The notes: generated by a model not told the origin, from the sequence alone. A stretch of 64,000 bases of DNA from Bordetella genomosp. 1 (GCF_002261335.1 NZ_NEVL01000007.1:62001-126000); one strand, 5' to 3'; numbered from the stretch's first letter, positions 10,970-20,864 are shown. Translations and numbers: made by a program.

Positions 10970-12400
10970 ATGCACGACACCGCCCCACGGCCCGCCGCCT
11001 TCGACGAGATGCACGATGCGCAGGGCCACGTGCGACCGCACTACCGCGCCTTCGCACAATGGCTGGCCGGCGAGCCGCCCGACGCGATGAGCGCGCGCCA
11101 GATCGAGGCCGACCTGAACTTCCGCCGGGTCGGCATCACCTTCTCGGTGGCGGGCGACGCGGCCGGCACCGAACGCCTGATCCCGTTCGACCTGATCCCG
11201 CGCATCATCCCGGCCGAGGAATGGCGCCGGCTCGACGCCGGCCTGAAGCAGCGCGTGCGCGCGCTCAACCGCTTCATCCACGACATCTATCACGACCATG
11301 ACATCGTGCGGGCCGGCATCATCCCGGCCGAACAGGTGTTCCTGAACGCGCAGTACCGGCCCGAGATGCAGGACATCGACGTGGCCGAGGGCATCTACTG
11401 CCACGTGGCCGGCGTCGATATCGTGCGCGCCGGGCCGGGCGATTTCTATGTGCTCGAGGACAACCTGCGCGTGCCCTCCGGCGTGTCGTACATGCTCGAG
11501 AACCGCAAGATGTCGATGCGGCTGCTGCCCGAGGCGTTCTCGCGCATCAAGATCCGGCCGGTGGCGCACTATCCCGACCTGCTGCTCGACAATCTGCGCG
11601 AGGTGGCGCCGAACGTGAGCGACGAGCCCACGGTGGTGGTGCTCACGCCCGGTATGTACAACTCCGCCTACTTCGAGCATGCCTTCCTGGCGCAGCAGAT
11701 GGGCGTGGAGCTGGTCGAGGGGCAGGACCTGTTCGTCGACCAGAACACGGTGTACATGCGCACCACGCGCGGCCCGCGCCGCGTCGACGTGATCTATCGC
11801 CGCCTCGACGACGACTTCCTCGATCCGCTGTCGTTTCGCGCCGACTCGGCGCTGGGCGTGCCGGGACTGCTGTCGGCCTATCGCGCCGGCCGCATCACGC
11901 TGGCCAATGCCATCGGCACCGGCATCGCCGACGACAAGTCCACCTATCTGTACGTGCCCGACATGATCCGCTTCTACCTGGGCGAGGAGCCGATCCTGTC
12001 GAACGTGCCGACCTGGCAGTGCGCGCGCCCCGACGAGCTCTCGCACGTGCTGGCCAACATGCACGAGCTGGTGGTGAAGGAGGTGCACGGCGCCGGCGGC
12101 TACGGCATGCTGGTCGGCCCCTCCTCGACCACGGCACAGATCGAGGCCTTCAAGGAGCGCGTGCGCGCCAATCCGTCGAACTACATCGCGCAGCCGACGC
12201 TGGCGCTCTCGACCACGCCCACCTACGTGGAATCGGGCGTGGCGCCGCGCCACGTCGACCTGCGGCCCTACGTGCTGTGCGGCAAGGAAATCCGCACCGT
12301 GCCGGGCGGGCTGTGCCGCGTGGCGCTGATCGAGGGCTCGCTGGTGGTCAACAGCAGCCAGGGCGGCGGCACCAAGGACACCTGGGTGCTGGAAGACTGA
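10970..12400 (+). CDS. Circularly permuted ATP-grasp type 2 protein of the Anbu cassette
   Basis: 476 residues. It has the features of the circularly permuted ATP-grasp family (formerly DUF404/DUF407): RIIPAEEWRRLDAGLKQRVRALN, FIHDIYHDHDIV, YVLEDNLRVPSGVSYMLENR, LVVKEVHGAGGYGMLVGP and LCRVALIEGSLVVNSSQGGGTKDTWVL. Members are predicted, from comparative genomics, to make amide or peptide bonds using ATP. AGGAG five bases before the ATG fixes the start. The Alpha-E gene follows after 15 bp. No substrate is known. The Glu/Asn/Lys residues expected for Mg-ATP binding appear to be present. Confidence 0.92.
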   Translation: MHDTAPRPAAFDEMHDAQGHVRPHYRAFAQWLAGEPPDAMSARQIEADLNFRRVGITFSVAGDAAGTERLIPFDLIPRIIPAEEWRRLDAGLKQRVRALNRFIHDIYHDHDIVRAGIIPAEQVFLNAQYRPEMQDIDVAEGIYCHVAGVDIVRAGPGDFYVLEDNLRVPSGVSYMLENRKMSMRLLPEAFSRIKIRPVAHYPDLLLDNLREVAPNVSDEPTVVVLTPGMYNSAYFEHAFLAQQMGVELVEGQDLFVDQNTVYMRTTRGPRRVDVIYRRLDDDFLDPLSFRADSALGVPGLLSAYRAGRITLANAIGTGIADDKSTYLYVPDMIRFYLGEEPILSNVPTWQCARPDELSHVLANMHELVVKEVHGAGGYGMLVGPSSTTAQIEAFKERVRANPSNYIAQPTLALSTTPTYVESGVAPRHVDLRPYVLCGKEIRTVPGGLCRVALIEGSLVVNSSQGGGTKDTWVLED

Positions 12401-12415
12401 GGACAGGAGAACCCC

Positions 12416-13360
12416 ATGCTGAGCCGAACCGCCGACCACCTGTTCTGGATGTGCCGCTACATCGAACGCGCCGAGAACACCGCACGGATGCTGGACGTGA
12501 ACCTGCAGATGTCGCTGCTGCCGCAGGACCCGCGCTCGCGCGACAGCTCCTGGCAGGCGCTGCTGCGCATCTCCGAGCTGCAGTACGGCTATCGCGACAA
12601 GTATCCCGACATCACGCCGGACAGCGTGCTGCACTACATGGTGCGCGACCCCGACAACCAGTCGTCGATCTATTCCTGCCTGCGCGCCGCGCGCGAGAAT
12701 GCCCGCGCGGTGCGCGGCAGCCTCACCACCGAGGTCTGGGAGACCTACAACACCACCTGGCTCGACCTGCAGAAGCGCCTGCAGGGCGACCTGCTGGAGC
12801 GCAACCCCGGCGAATTCTTCGAGTGGGTGAAGTTCCGCTCGCACCTGGCGCGCGGCGTGACGGTGGGCACCATGCTCGAAGACGAGGCGCTGGTGTTCCT
12901 GCGGCTGGGCATGCACCTGGAGCGCGCCGACAACACCGCGCGCCTGCTCGACGTGAAGTTCCACGAGAGCGACGAGGCCGAGCACGGCATCAACAGCGAG
13001 TTCTACCGCTGGTCGGCCATCCTCAGCTCGGTGTCGGGCCTGGAGGTGTATCGCAAGGTCTACCGCGACGTGATCACGCCCGACCGCGTGGCCGAGCTGC
13101 TGATCCTGCGCGCCGACATGCCGCGCTCGCTGCTGTCGTCGATCGGCGCCGTGGCCGACGACCTGGCGCGGGTGTCGAACCAGCGCTCGGCCGAAACCGA
13201 GCGGCGCGCCGGCATGCTGTGTGCGGAGCTGCGCTATGCCCGCGTCGAAGACATCCTGCGCGGCGGCGGCCTGCACCGCTTCCTCGAACGCTTCCTCGAC
13301 CGCGTCAACGACCTCGGCAACCGCGTCAGTCAGGACTTCCTGCTGCCGCTGTCGGCATGA
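12416..13360 (+). CDS. Alpha-E superfamily protein (DUF403)
   Basis: 314 residues, almost all predicted alpha-helix and rich in Glu and Arg. The family hallmarks are the N-terminal MLSRTADHLFWMCRYIERAENTARMLDV and its internal echo LRLGMHLERADNTARLLDVKF near residue 165, which suggests an internally duplicated helical bundle. Alpha-E proteins are found next to circularly permuted ATP-grasp and transglutaminase genes, and are proposed to form an enzyme or scaffold with them; no activity is established. AGGAGAACCCC precedes the start and the transglutaminase gene begins 28 bp later. Confidence 0.92.
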   Translation: MLSRTADHLFWMCRYIERAENTARMLDVNLQMSLLPQDPRSRDSSWQALLRISELQYGYRDKYPDITPDSVLHYMVRDPDNQSSIYSCLRAARENARAVRGSLTTEVWETYNTTWLDLQKRLQGDLLERNPGEFFEWVKFRSHLARGVTVGTMLEDEALVFLRLGMHLERADNTARLLDVKFHESDEAEHGINSEFYRWSAILSSVSGLEVYRKVYRDVITPDRVAELLILRADMPRSLLSSIGAVADDLARVSNQRSAETERRAGMLCAELRYARVEDILRGGGLHRFLERFLDRVNDLGNRVSQDFLLPLSA

Positions 13361-13388
13361 CGGCGCCCGCGACGACAAGGAGACCCGC

Positions 13389-14195
13389 ATGAAACATCTG
13401 ATCCGCCACATCACGCGCTATCAGTACACCGCGCCCGTGAGCTACAGCATCCAGGTGCTGCGCCTGACGCCGCGCCTGGACGAACACCAGCGCGCCCTGC
13501 GCTGGCACATCGAGGCGCCCGGTCCGCTGGCCGAGCAGGTCGATGCCTACGGCAACGTCACGCACACGCTCACGCTCACCCGTCCGCACGACGAGATCGA
13601 GCTGCGCGTGAGCGGCCACGTCGAGATCGACACGCTGCCCGAGGGCCGGCTGCGCCAGGAAGACAGCCGCCTGCCGCTGCACGCCTTCTGCGTGCCGACC
13701 CCGCTCACGCAGAGCGGCGCGGCCATCCAGGCCTTCTGCGCGGCCATCCTGCCGCAGGGCATGCACACGCCGGCCGACGCGCTGGCGCTGGCGCAGGCCA
13801 TCTGCGACCGCGTGGCCTACGAGCCCGGCACCACCGACGTCACCACCGCCGCCGAACAGGTGCTGGCGCTCGGCCATGGCGTGTGCCAGGACCACGCGCA
13901 CCTGTACCTGGCCTGCGTGCGCGGCATGGGCCTGCCCGCGCGCTACGTGAGCGGCTACCTCTACACCGAGGCCGAACACGCCGCCAGCCACGCCTGGGTC
14001 GATGTGTGGCTGGCCGAGCACGGCTGGATCAGCGTGGACGTGACCAACCGCCAGTACGCCTCCGACTGCCACTGCCGGCTGGCCGTGGCGCGCGACTACG
14101 ACTCGGCCTCGCCGGTGCGCGGCGTGCGCTCAGGCGGCGGCGAGGAATCGATGACGGTGACGGTGCAGGTGCAGCAGGCGGCGCAGCAGCAGTAG
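13389..14195 (+). CDS. Transglutaminase-like cysteine protease of the Anbu cassette
   Basis: 268 residues. The N-terminal beta-rich domain (IRHITRYQYTAPVSYSIQVLRLTPR) is the usual bacterial transglutaminase N-domain. The papain-like core has the full triad: Cys166 in GHGVCQDHAH, His201 in ASHAWVDVW and Asp217 in ISVDVTN. No signal peptide is seen, so it should act in the cytoplasm, probably as a peptidase or amide-exchange enzyme. The short C-terminal tail ends in Gln-rich VQVQQAAQQQ. It is the third gene of the cassette and 222 bp precede Anbu. Confidence 0.92.
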   Translation: MKHLIRHITRYQYTAPVSYSIQVLRLTPRLDEHQRALRWHIEAPGPLAEQVDAYGNVTHTLTLTRPHDEIELRVSGHVEIDTLPEGRLRQEDSRLPLHAFCVPTPLTQSGAAIQAFCAAILPQGMHTPADALALAQAICDRVAYEPGTTDVTTAAEQVLALGHGVCQDHAHLYLACVRGMGLPARYVSGYLYTEAEHAASHAWVDVWLAEHGWISVDVTNRQYASDCHCRLAVARDYDSASPVRGVRSGGGEESMTVTVQVQQAAQQQ

Positions 14196-14381
14196 GGGCG
14201 CGCTGCAGGGGGTTCGGCGGGTCAGGGATATCGGGCCGGCATCGCCCTCGACCCTCCGGCAAAAAGATCACGCTCGCCGATCCGTTGCCCGCGCAACCGC
14301 TCGCAAGCGCGCGGGACTCGCCGCCGCGCCGCCGCGCATTTCGGGGACGCAGCGGCCGCACGTGGCGGCCGTCCCTGGCCC

Positions 14382-14387
14382 TACAAT
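14382..14387 (+). promoter_or_regulatory. Possible -10 box for a separate Anbu transcript
   Basis: TACAAT in the context CCCTACAATAGCC lies 30 bp before the Anbu ATG, at the end of a 222-bp gap that separates Anbu from the transglutaminase gene. No clear -35 box is visible. The same CCTACAAT pattern precedes birA and the cobalamin adenosyltransferase gene in this window, which supports use as a sigma-70 -10 element. Confidence 0.4.
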
Positions 14388-14417
14388 AGCCGGGCAAGCA
14401 CTTGTCTCATTCGTACC

Positions 14418-15284
14418 ATGACCTACTGCATCGCCGCCCAGCTCAACCAAGGCCTCGTATTTCTGTCCGACTCGCGCACCAACGCGGGGGTCGACCAGAT
14501 CAGCATCTTCCGCAAGCTCAGTGTGTTCGAGCTGCCGGGCGAGCGCGTCATGGTGCTCATGACCTCGGGCAACCTGGCCCTGTCGCAGGCGGTCGTGAAC
14601 ACGCTGGCCCAGGAAAACGCCAATCGTCCCGACTCGATCTGGCGCGTGCCGAACATGTTCGAGGCCGCGCGGCGCGTGGGCGATGCGGTGCGCCAGGTCC
14701 ACGATCGCGACGCCGCGGCGCTGCGCGAACAGGGCGTGGAGTTCAACATCAACCTGATCTTCGGCGGCCAGATCGGCCACGAGGGCTGTCGCCTGTTCCA
14801 GATCTATGCGGCCGGCAACTTCATCGAAGCCACGCCCGAGTGCCCGTATTTCCAGATCGGCGAATCCAAGTACGGCAAGCCCATCCTCGACCGCGTGCTG
14901 GATCCCGACACCTCGCTCGACGAGGCCGCGAAATGCGCGCTGATCTCGATGGATTCCACGCTGCGCTCCAACATCTCGGTGGGCCTGCCGCTCGACCTGC
15001 TGGTCTACGCGACCGACGAGCTGCGCGTGTCGCACTTCGCCAGCATCGACGACCAGAACGAATATTTCTCGATGATCCGCAGCACCTGGGGCGAGCGGCT
15101 GCGCCAGGTGTTCGCCGAAATCCCGGACCCGCTCTGGGCCCAGCCCGAGAATCCCGACTCGCTGGTGCCGTCGCATCGGGTGCATCAGCCGGTGCGCATC
15201 GCGCCGCTGGGCATGAACGTGAGCAACGACTTCCCCTGCCCGCAGTCGCTGGCCGAAGGCCACAGCGGCCCGCAGGCCAGCTGA
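14418..15284 (+). CDS. Anbu, proteasome-like Ntn-hydrolase peptidase
   Basis: 288 residues. The protein begins Met-Thr, so removal of Met exposes Thr as catalytic nucleophile. The other proteasome-type active-site residues are Asp18 (FLSDSRTN) and Lys33 (IFRKLSVF), precursor numbering. LMTSGNLALSQAVV and GVEFNINLIFGGQIG fit the Anbu (ancestral beta subunit) family, which assembles into open helical rings of subunits. It is longer than HslV, with an extra C-terminal tail from about residue 240 (RVHQPVRIAPLGMNVSNDFPC). It is the fourth member of the cassette with the ATP-grasp, Alpha-E and transglutaminase genes. Its physiological substrate is not known. Confidence 0.92.
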   Translation: MTYCIAAQLNQGLVFLSDSRTNAGVDQISIFRKLSVFELPGERVMVLMTSGNLALSQAVVNTLAQENANRPDSIWRVPNMFEAARRVGDAVRQVHDRDAAALREQGVEFNINLIFGGQIGHEGCRLFQIYAAGNFIEATPECPYFQIGESKYGKPILDRVLDPDTSLDEAAKCALISMDSTLRSNISVGLPLDLLVYATDELRVSHFASIDDQNEYFSMIRSTWGERLRQVFAEIPDPLWAQPENPDSLVPSHRVHQPVRIAPLGMNVSNDFPCPQSLAEGHSGPQAS

Positions 15285-15451
15285 GCCGCCCCTCGGACCA
15301 TCGTCTAGAGACCGGCCCCATCCGGAGCAACCCCCATTTGGCGCACGCGAAGCGCCGCTTAGGGAATGGCAAATTCCCCTCGCCCCTGGCTTGACCCACA
15401 CTGTCCGCTCCGCCGCCACGTCCGGCGGACCGACAAGAACAGGAGCGAGAC

Positions 15452-16447
15452 ATGCTTATCCCCCGTATGCCGGCGGCCGTCCTGGCCGCCGCCCTCTCCG
15501 GCCCGTTGGCGCTGCACGGCGCCATTGCCCAGGCCGAGACCGCCTACCCCGCCCACGCCATCACGCTGGTCGTGCCCTTCGCGGCCGGCGGCCCCACCGA
15601 CGTGGTGGCCCGCGCGCTGGGTGCCTCCATGAGCAAGACGCTCGGACAGAGCATCGTGGTTGAAAACCGCACCGGCGCCGGCGGCACGCTGGCCCCGGCC
15701 TTCGTGGCCCGCGCGCAGCCGGATGGCTACACGCTGCTGATCCACCACAACGGCATGGCCACCGCCCCGGCGCTCTATCGCAAGCTGCAATACGATCCGC
15801 TGAAAGACTTTTCCTATATCGGGCAGGTGGCCGACGTGCCCATGACCGTGCTGGCACGGCGCGACCTGCCGCCCGACGACCTGCCGGGCTTCATCAAGTA
15901 CGCGCGCGAACAGGGCAACAAGCTCAACCTGGCCAACGCCGGCCCCGGCGCGGTGTCGCAGCTGTGCGGCATGCTGCTGCAGGAGGCCATCGGCACCCAG
16001 TTCACCACCATCCCCTATGCGGGAACGGCGCCCGCCATGAGCGCGCTGCTGGGTCAGCAGGTCGACGTGCTGTGCGACCAGACCACCCAGACCATTCCGC
16101 AGATCAAGGCCAAGCACGTGAAGTTCTACGGCGTGACCACGCTCGAACGCATCAAGGCGCTGCCCGATGCGCCGACGCTGCAGGAAGGCGGCCTCAAGGG
16201 CTTCGAGGTCAAGGTGTGGCACGGCATCTATGCGCCCAAGGGCACGCCGCAGGCCGCGATCGACAAGGTCAATGCGGCGCTGCGCACCGCGTTGAAGGAT
16301 CCGGCCTTCACGCAGCGCATGGCCGAGCTGGGCGCGGAGATCGTGCCGCCCGAGAAGCAGACGCCGCAGGGCCTGCAGACCTGGCTGCAATCCGAGACCG
16401 ACAAGTGGGGCGCGATGATCCGCAAGGCCGGCGTCTACGCCGACTGA
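15452..16447 (+). CDS. Bug/TctC-family periplasmic solute-binding protein
   Basis: 331 residues with an N-terminal signal peptide ending near AQAETAYP. The Bug signatures are YPAHAITLVVPFAAGGPTDVVARALG, VVENRTGAGGTLAPAFVARAQPDGYTLL and IPYAGTAPAMSALLGQQVDVL. These proteins bind carboxylates such as tricarboxylates, nicotinate or amino acids. No TctA/TctB membrane genes are adjacent, so this is one of the orphan Bug receptors abundant in Alcaligenaceae. AGGAG precedes the start and a bidirectional terminator follows. The ligand cannot be read from the sequence. Confidence 0.93.
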   Translation: MLIPRMPAAVLAAALSGPLALHGAIAQAETAYPAHAITLVVPFAAGGPTDVVARALGASMSKTLGQSIVVENRTGAGGTLAPAFVARAQPDGYTLLIHHNGMATAPALYRKLQYDPLKDFSYIGQVADVPMTVLARRDLPPDDLPGFIKYAREQGNKLNLANAGPGAVSQLCGMLLQEAIGTQFTTIPYAGTAPAMSALLGQQVDVLCDQTTQTIPQIKAKHVKFYGVTTLERIKALPDAPTLQEGGLKGFEVKVWHGIYAPKGTPQAAIDKVNAALRTALKDPAFTQRMAELGAEIVPPEKQTPQGLQTWLQSETDKWGAMIRKAGVYAD

Positions 16448-16470
16448 GCCCGCGCGCGGCACCAAAGAAA

Positions 16471-16494
16471 AACGGCACCCTCGCGGGTGCCGTT
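16471..16494. terminator. Bidirectional terminator between Bug gene and metF
   Basis: A perfect 10-bp stem AACGGCACCC / GGGTGCCGTT with loop TCGC. T-rich sequence follows on the plus strand (CTTGCTT) and A-rich AAAGAAAA precedes, so it serves both convergent transcripts. Confidence 0.9.
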
Positions 16495-16513
16495 CTTGCT
16501 TGCGGCAACACGA

Positions 16514-17356
16514 TCACAGCTCGAGGTTTTTCCAGATGGAAAGCGTGGCCTCGCCCTGGTTGAGCGTGTAGAAGTGCAGGCCCGGCGCGCCGTTGTCGAG
16601 CAGGGTCTGGCACAGCTCCGTCACCACCTCGGTGCCGAACGCGCGGATCGAGGCCTTGTCGTCGCCGAATTCGGCCAGACGCAGCCGGACCCAGCGCGGC
16701 AGCTCGGCGCCGCACATCTCGGAGAAGCGCGACAGCTGGCTGTAGTTGGTGATGGGCATGATGCCCGGCACGATGGGCACGGTCACGCCACGCGCGCGCG
16801 CCCGGTCGACGAAGTCGAAGTAGGCGTCGGCGTTGAAGAAATACTGCGTGATCGCGGCATCGGCGCCGGCGTTGACCTTGGTCACGAAGTGATCGAGGTC
16901 GACGCTGGGGCTCACCGCCTGCGGGTGCATCTCGGGATAGGCCGCCACTTCGATGTGGAACCAGTCGCCGGTTTCGTCGCGGATGAAACGCACCAGGTCG
17001 CTGGCGTAGCGCAGCTCGCCCGCGTCGCCGCCCATGCCCGAAGGCAGGTCGCCGCGCAGGGCCACCACGCGCTTGATGCCTTCGGCCTGGTAGCGCGCCA
17101 GGATCTCGCGCAGCTGGTCGCGCGAGGCGCCGACGCACGAGAGGTGGGGCGCCGCCTCGCAGCCCATGTTGGTCAGGGTGCGGACGGTGTCGGCGGTGCC
17201 TTCCCGCGTGGAGCCGCCGGCGCCGAACGTGACGCTGACGTACTTCGGCTGCATGGCCAGCAATTGCTTGGCCGCGCGCACCAGCCGCTCCTGCGCGGCG
17301 ATATCGCGCGGCGGGAAGAACTCCAGGCTGAGCGCGGGCGTGTGGGTTTGAGTCAT
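16514..17356 (-). CDS. metF: 5,10-methylenetetrahydrofolate reductase
   Basis: 280-residue FAD enzyme that makes 5-methyl-THF for methionine synthesis. Typical segments are LSLEFFPPRDIAAQERL, YVSVTFGAGGSTREGT, the FAD-site region VVALRGDLPSG, and AAITQYFFNADAYFDFVDRAR. The ATG at 17356 overlaps the stop of the upstream membrane-protein gene by one base, so the two are co-translated. As third gene of the ahcY operon it is probably under the SAH riboswitch, tying methyl supply to SAH level. Confidence 0.96.
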   Translation of the reverse strand: MTQTHTPALSLEFFPPRDIAAQERLVRAAKQLLAMQPKYVSVTFGAGGSTREGTADTVRTLTNMGCEAAPHLSCVGASRDQLREILARYQAEGIKRVVALRGDLPSGMGGDAGELRYASDLVRFIRDETGDWFHIEVAAYPEMHPQAVSPSVDLDHFVTKVNAGADAAITQYFFNADAYFDFVDRARARGVTVPIVPGIMPITNYSQLSRFSEMCGAELPRWVRLRLAEFGDDKASIRAFGTEVVTELCQTLLDNGAPGLHFYTLNQGEATLSIWKNLEL

Positions 17357-17691
17357 CAGGGTATCAACTTGGTCAGCAGACCGGAGATGATGCTGTACAG
17401 AATCGCACCGCCCACGGCCCACCAGAAGCCATTGACCTGGAAGCCGCGCAGCACGGAGCCGGCGAACCAGAACAACAGCGCGTTGAGCACGATCAGGAAC
17501 AGCCCGAGGGTCACGATGGTGATGGGCAGCGTGAGCAACACCAGCACCGGCTTGACCAGCATGTTGAGCAGACCCAGCACCAGCGCCGCGATGAGCGCCG
17601 AACCGAAGCTGGCCAGTTGGATGCCGGGCAGCAGGTAGGCGACTGCGAGCAGCGCCACCGCGTTCAGGATCCAGACGAGTATCAATGCCAT
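17356..17691 (-). CDS. Small four-helix membrane protein (phage holin superfamily IV / YvlD-like)
   Basis: 111 residues with about four predicted membrane helices: MALILVWILNAVALLAVAYLL, SALIAALVLGLLNMLV, VLVLLTLPITIVTLGLFLIVLNALLFW and GFWWAVGGAILYSIISGLL. It matches the PF04020-type family by composition and the motif PITIVTLGLFLIVLNALLFW. It sits between ahcY and metF, an arrangement that I recall as common in beta-proteobacteria, but no role in methyl metabolism is known. Confidence 0.85.
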   Translation of the reverse strand: MALILVWILNAVALLAVAYLLPGIQLASFGSALIAALVLGLLNMLVKPVLVLLTLPITIVTLGLFLIVLNALLFWFAGSVLRGFQVNGFWWAVGGAILYSIISGLLTKLIP

Positions 17692-17761
17692 GATCGTTCT
17701 CCTGTCAGAAGCAACGCCCGCGCCGGACCGCGCGGGCTCTGCCCCCTATTGTGCTACAGGA

Positions 17762-19180
<1,419 letters not shown>

Positions 19181-19345
19181 GGTGTCAAACTCCACGTGAA
19201 ATAAGGTCAACGGCGCCGCTGGGGCCGGACAACGCGAAGCACACACCCGAATCGACGGCGCGCATCGCCTTTCCCGCCCGAAGCGACAAAGGTGAGCGCC
19301 GTTGCTGCTGCCGCACCGGGATCCGGGGCGGCCGAACAAGGATTC

Positions 19346-19410
19346 CTGAGCCTGGCGATCCGGGCACGGCGGGCATCGTGCCGCCGTCGGTTCGTCGCAG
19401 CGCTCCTCAG
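19346..19410 (-). promoter_or_regulatory. S-adenosylhomocysteine (SAH) riboswitch aptamer
   Basis: On the minus strand the element begins CTGAG (19410-19406), which pairs with CTCAG at 19350-19346 as P1. Directly after the 5' strand comes the highly conserved core GAGCGCTGC (19405-19397). The 3' conserved segment GCCAGGCTCAG closes it, and an internal hairpin GGCACG...CGTGCC forms P2. This is the layout of the known SAH riboswitch, located as expected ahead of ahcY. This class is known to raise expression when SAH is high. About 165 nt of expression platform separate it from the ATG. Confidence 0.9.
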
Positions 19411-19421
19411 GGATGGCAAGC

Positions 19422-19427
19422 ATTGTA
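19422..19427 (-). promoter_or_regulatory. -10 box of the riboswitch-ahcY transcript
   Basis: TACAAT on the minus strand (CCGCTACAATGCTTG) ends 11 bp before the first base of the aptamer P1 stem, so transcription would begin at the 5' edge of the riboswitch. No strong -35 box is evident. Confidence 0.6.
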
Positions 19428-19456
19428 GCGGCTCCCGGGGGCCGCCGAAAAGCCGG

Positions 19457-20497
19457 TCAGGCGCCCTGGATGCCCTCTCTTGGCCACGCTGCGCGGCCGT
19501 CGATCGGCACCAGGGCCGACAGCAGGTCGTGGGCGATCGCGTCCCAGGTGCGGGTGAGGGCGTGCGCCCGCACCGCGGCGCGGTCCAGCGTGCGGGCCTG
19601 CAGGCAGGCGCGCGCCAGGTCGCTGTCGATGAAGCCCGTCACGCCGTTGCGGATCACGGCCCGCGGCGCCTCGGTGTCGAAGGCCGCCACCGGCGTGCCG
19701 CAGGCCATCGCCTCCAGCATCACCAGCCCGAAGGTGTCGGTCAGGCTCGGGAACACGAACACGTCGGCCGCGCTGTAGTACGACGGCAGGTGATCGTCGG
19801 CCTGCGGACCCAGGAAGTGGGCATCGGGAAACTTCTTGTGCAGGCGCGCCTCGTCGGGCCCGCCGCCGGCCACGACCTTGCTGCCGGGCAGGTCGAGCGA
19901 CAGGAAGGCGTCGAGATTCTTCTCCCGCGCGACCCGGCCCACCGACAGCCAGATCGGGCGCGGCAGGTGGGCGAAGGCATCGCCGTCGACCGGATGGAAT
20001 TTCTTGCCGTCGACGCCGCGCGACCAGACCTTGAGGTTCTGCAGCCCACGCGCGGCGACGATGTCGCGCACCGTGGGGGTCGGCACCAGCACCTGCTGCG
20101 AGGGCCGGTGGAACCAGCGCATGAAGCGCCACGGGATCGACGCCGGGATGCCCATGCGCGCCTCCAGGTATTCCGGAAACATCGTGTGGAACGAGGTGGT
20201 GAAGCGCCAGCCGCGGCGCAGCGCCATGCGGCGCGCGGCCAGGCCCAGCGGCCCCTCGGTGGCGATGTGCAGCGCGTCGGGCACCAGGTCGCCCAGCACG
20301 CGGCGCAGCTGCCGGCCGGGCTGGATGCACAGGCGCAGGTCGGGCTCGGAGGGCGCGGGGATCGTGCGGCTGCCCTCGGGGCTCACCACCAGCACGTCAT
20401 GGCCCCATTCGCGCAGCAGGCCCAGCATGGCGGTCCAGGTGCGGACCACGCCGTTGACTTGGGGATGCCAGGCATCCGTGACGAGAACGATGCGCAT
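19457..20497 (-). CDS. Glycosyltransferase family 4 (group 1)
   Basis: 346 residues with the two Rossmann halves of GT-B enzymes. The N terminus MRIVLVTDAWHPQVNGVVRTW and TSFHTMFPEYLEARMGI match GT4 enzymes of the mannosyl/glycolipid transferase type, and the C-terminal half holds the EX7E donor-site motif around SLTDTFGLVMLEAMACGTPVAAF. It probably transfers a sugar from a nucleotide donor to a lipid or polysaccharide acceptor in the cytoplasm. It is 85 bp downstream of the DUF1289 gene and precedes the ahcY riboswitch; neither neighbour reveals its acceptor. Confidence 0.88.
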   Translation of the reverse strand: MRIVLVTDAWHPQVNGVVRTWTAMLGLLREWGHDVLVVSPEGSRTIPAPSEPDLRLCIQPGRQLRRVLGDLVPDALHIATEGPLGLAARRMALRRGWRFTTSFHTMFPEYLEARMGIPASIPWRFMRWFHRPSQQVLVPTPTVRDIVAARGLQNLKVWSRGVDGKKFHPVDGDAFAHLPRPIWLSVGRVAREKNLDAFLSLDLPGSKVVAGGGPDEARLHKKFPDAHFLGPQADDHLPSYYSAADVFVFPSLTDTFGLVMLEAMACGTPVAAFDTEAPRAVIRNGVTGFIDSDLARACLQARTLDRAAVRAHALTRTWDAIAHDLLSALVPIDGRAAWPREGIQGA

Positions 20498-20582
20498 GGG
20501 TAGGACCTGTCGTGTGCGATGACAGGATTAGGCCTACGCCAGATGACATGCCCAAGACAGCAACGCCCGGGCGGCACGACGC

Positions 20583-20864
20583 CTACGGGCGGCGCGGATA
20601 CCCCTGCGCGCGGATGCGGGTCCAGACGGCCTGCTTTTCCTCGTCGGTCATGAAGACCCAGTTGGAGACTTCCATGGCGGTGCGGCCGCAGCCGCGGCAG
20701 ATCTCGTCGAACAGGGTGGAGCAGATGGCCACGCAGGGGGAATCGGTGGCCGTGAACGCGCGCTGCGCGTCGGTGGAGCGCGAGCCCGTGGCCGGGCCGG
20801 ACGGGGCGTCGGGGCGGCTGACTTCGGTAACGCTGAAAGAGGGGTCGAACGGGGCTTCACTCAT
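20583..20864 (-). CDS. DUF1289 domain protein
   Basis: 93 residues. The family motif SPCVAICSTLFDEICRGCGRT (four cysteines) is followed by EVSNWVFMTDEEKQAVWTRI, as in other DUF1289 proteins. The cysteines suggest a metal or iron-sulphur site, but no function is established. The first 40 residues are low-complexity and not conserved in type. It lies 35 bp downstream of the dehalogenase-like hydrolase on the same strand and may be read from the same mRNA. Confidence 0.85.
   Translation of the reverse strand: MSEAPFDPSFSVTEVSRPDAPSGPATGSRSTDAQRAFTATDSPCVAICSTLFDEICRGCGRTAMEVSNWVFMTDEEKQAVWTRIRAQGYPRRP

Noticed and set aside
10847-13414. Long minus-strand open frame opposite the ATP-grasp and Alpha-E genes
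   Set aside because: Antisense shadow with His/Ala/Gly-rich translation and no motif; the plus-strand genes have ribosome binding sites and family signatures.
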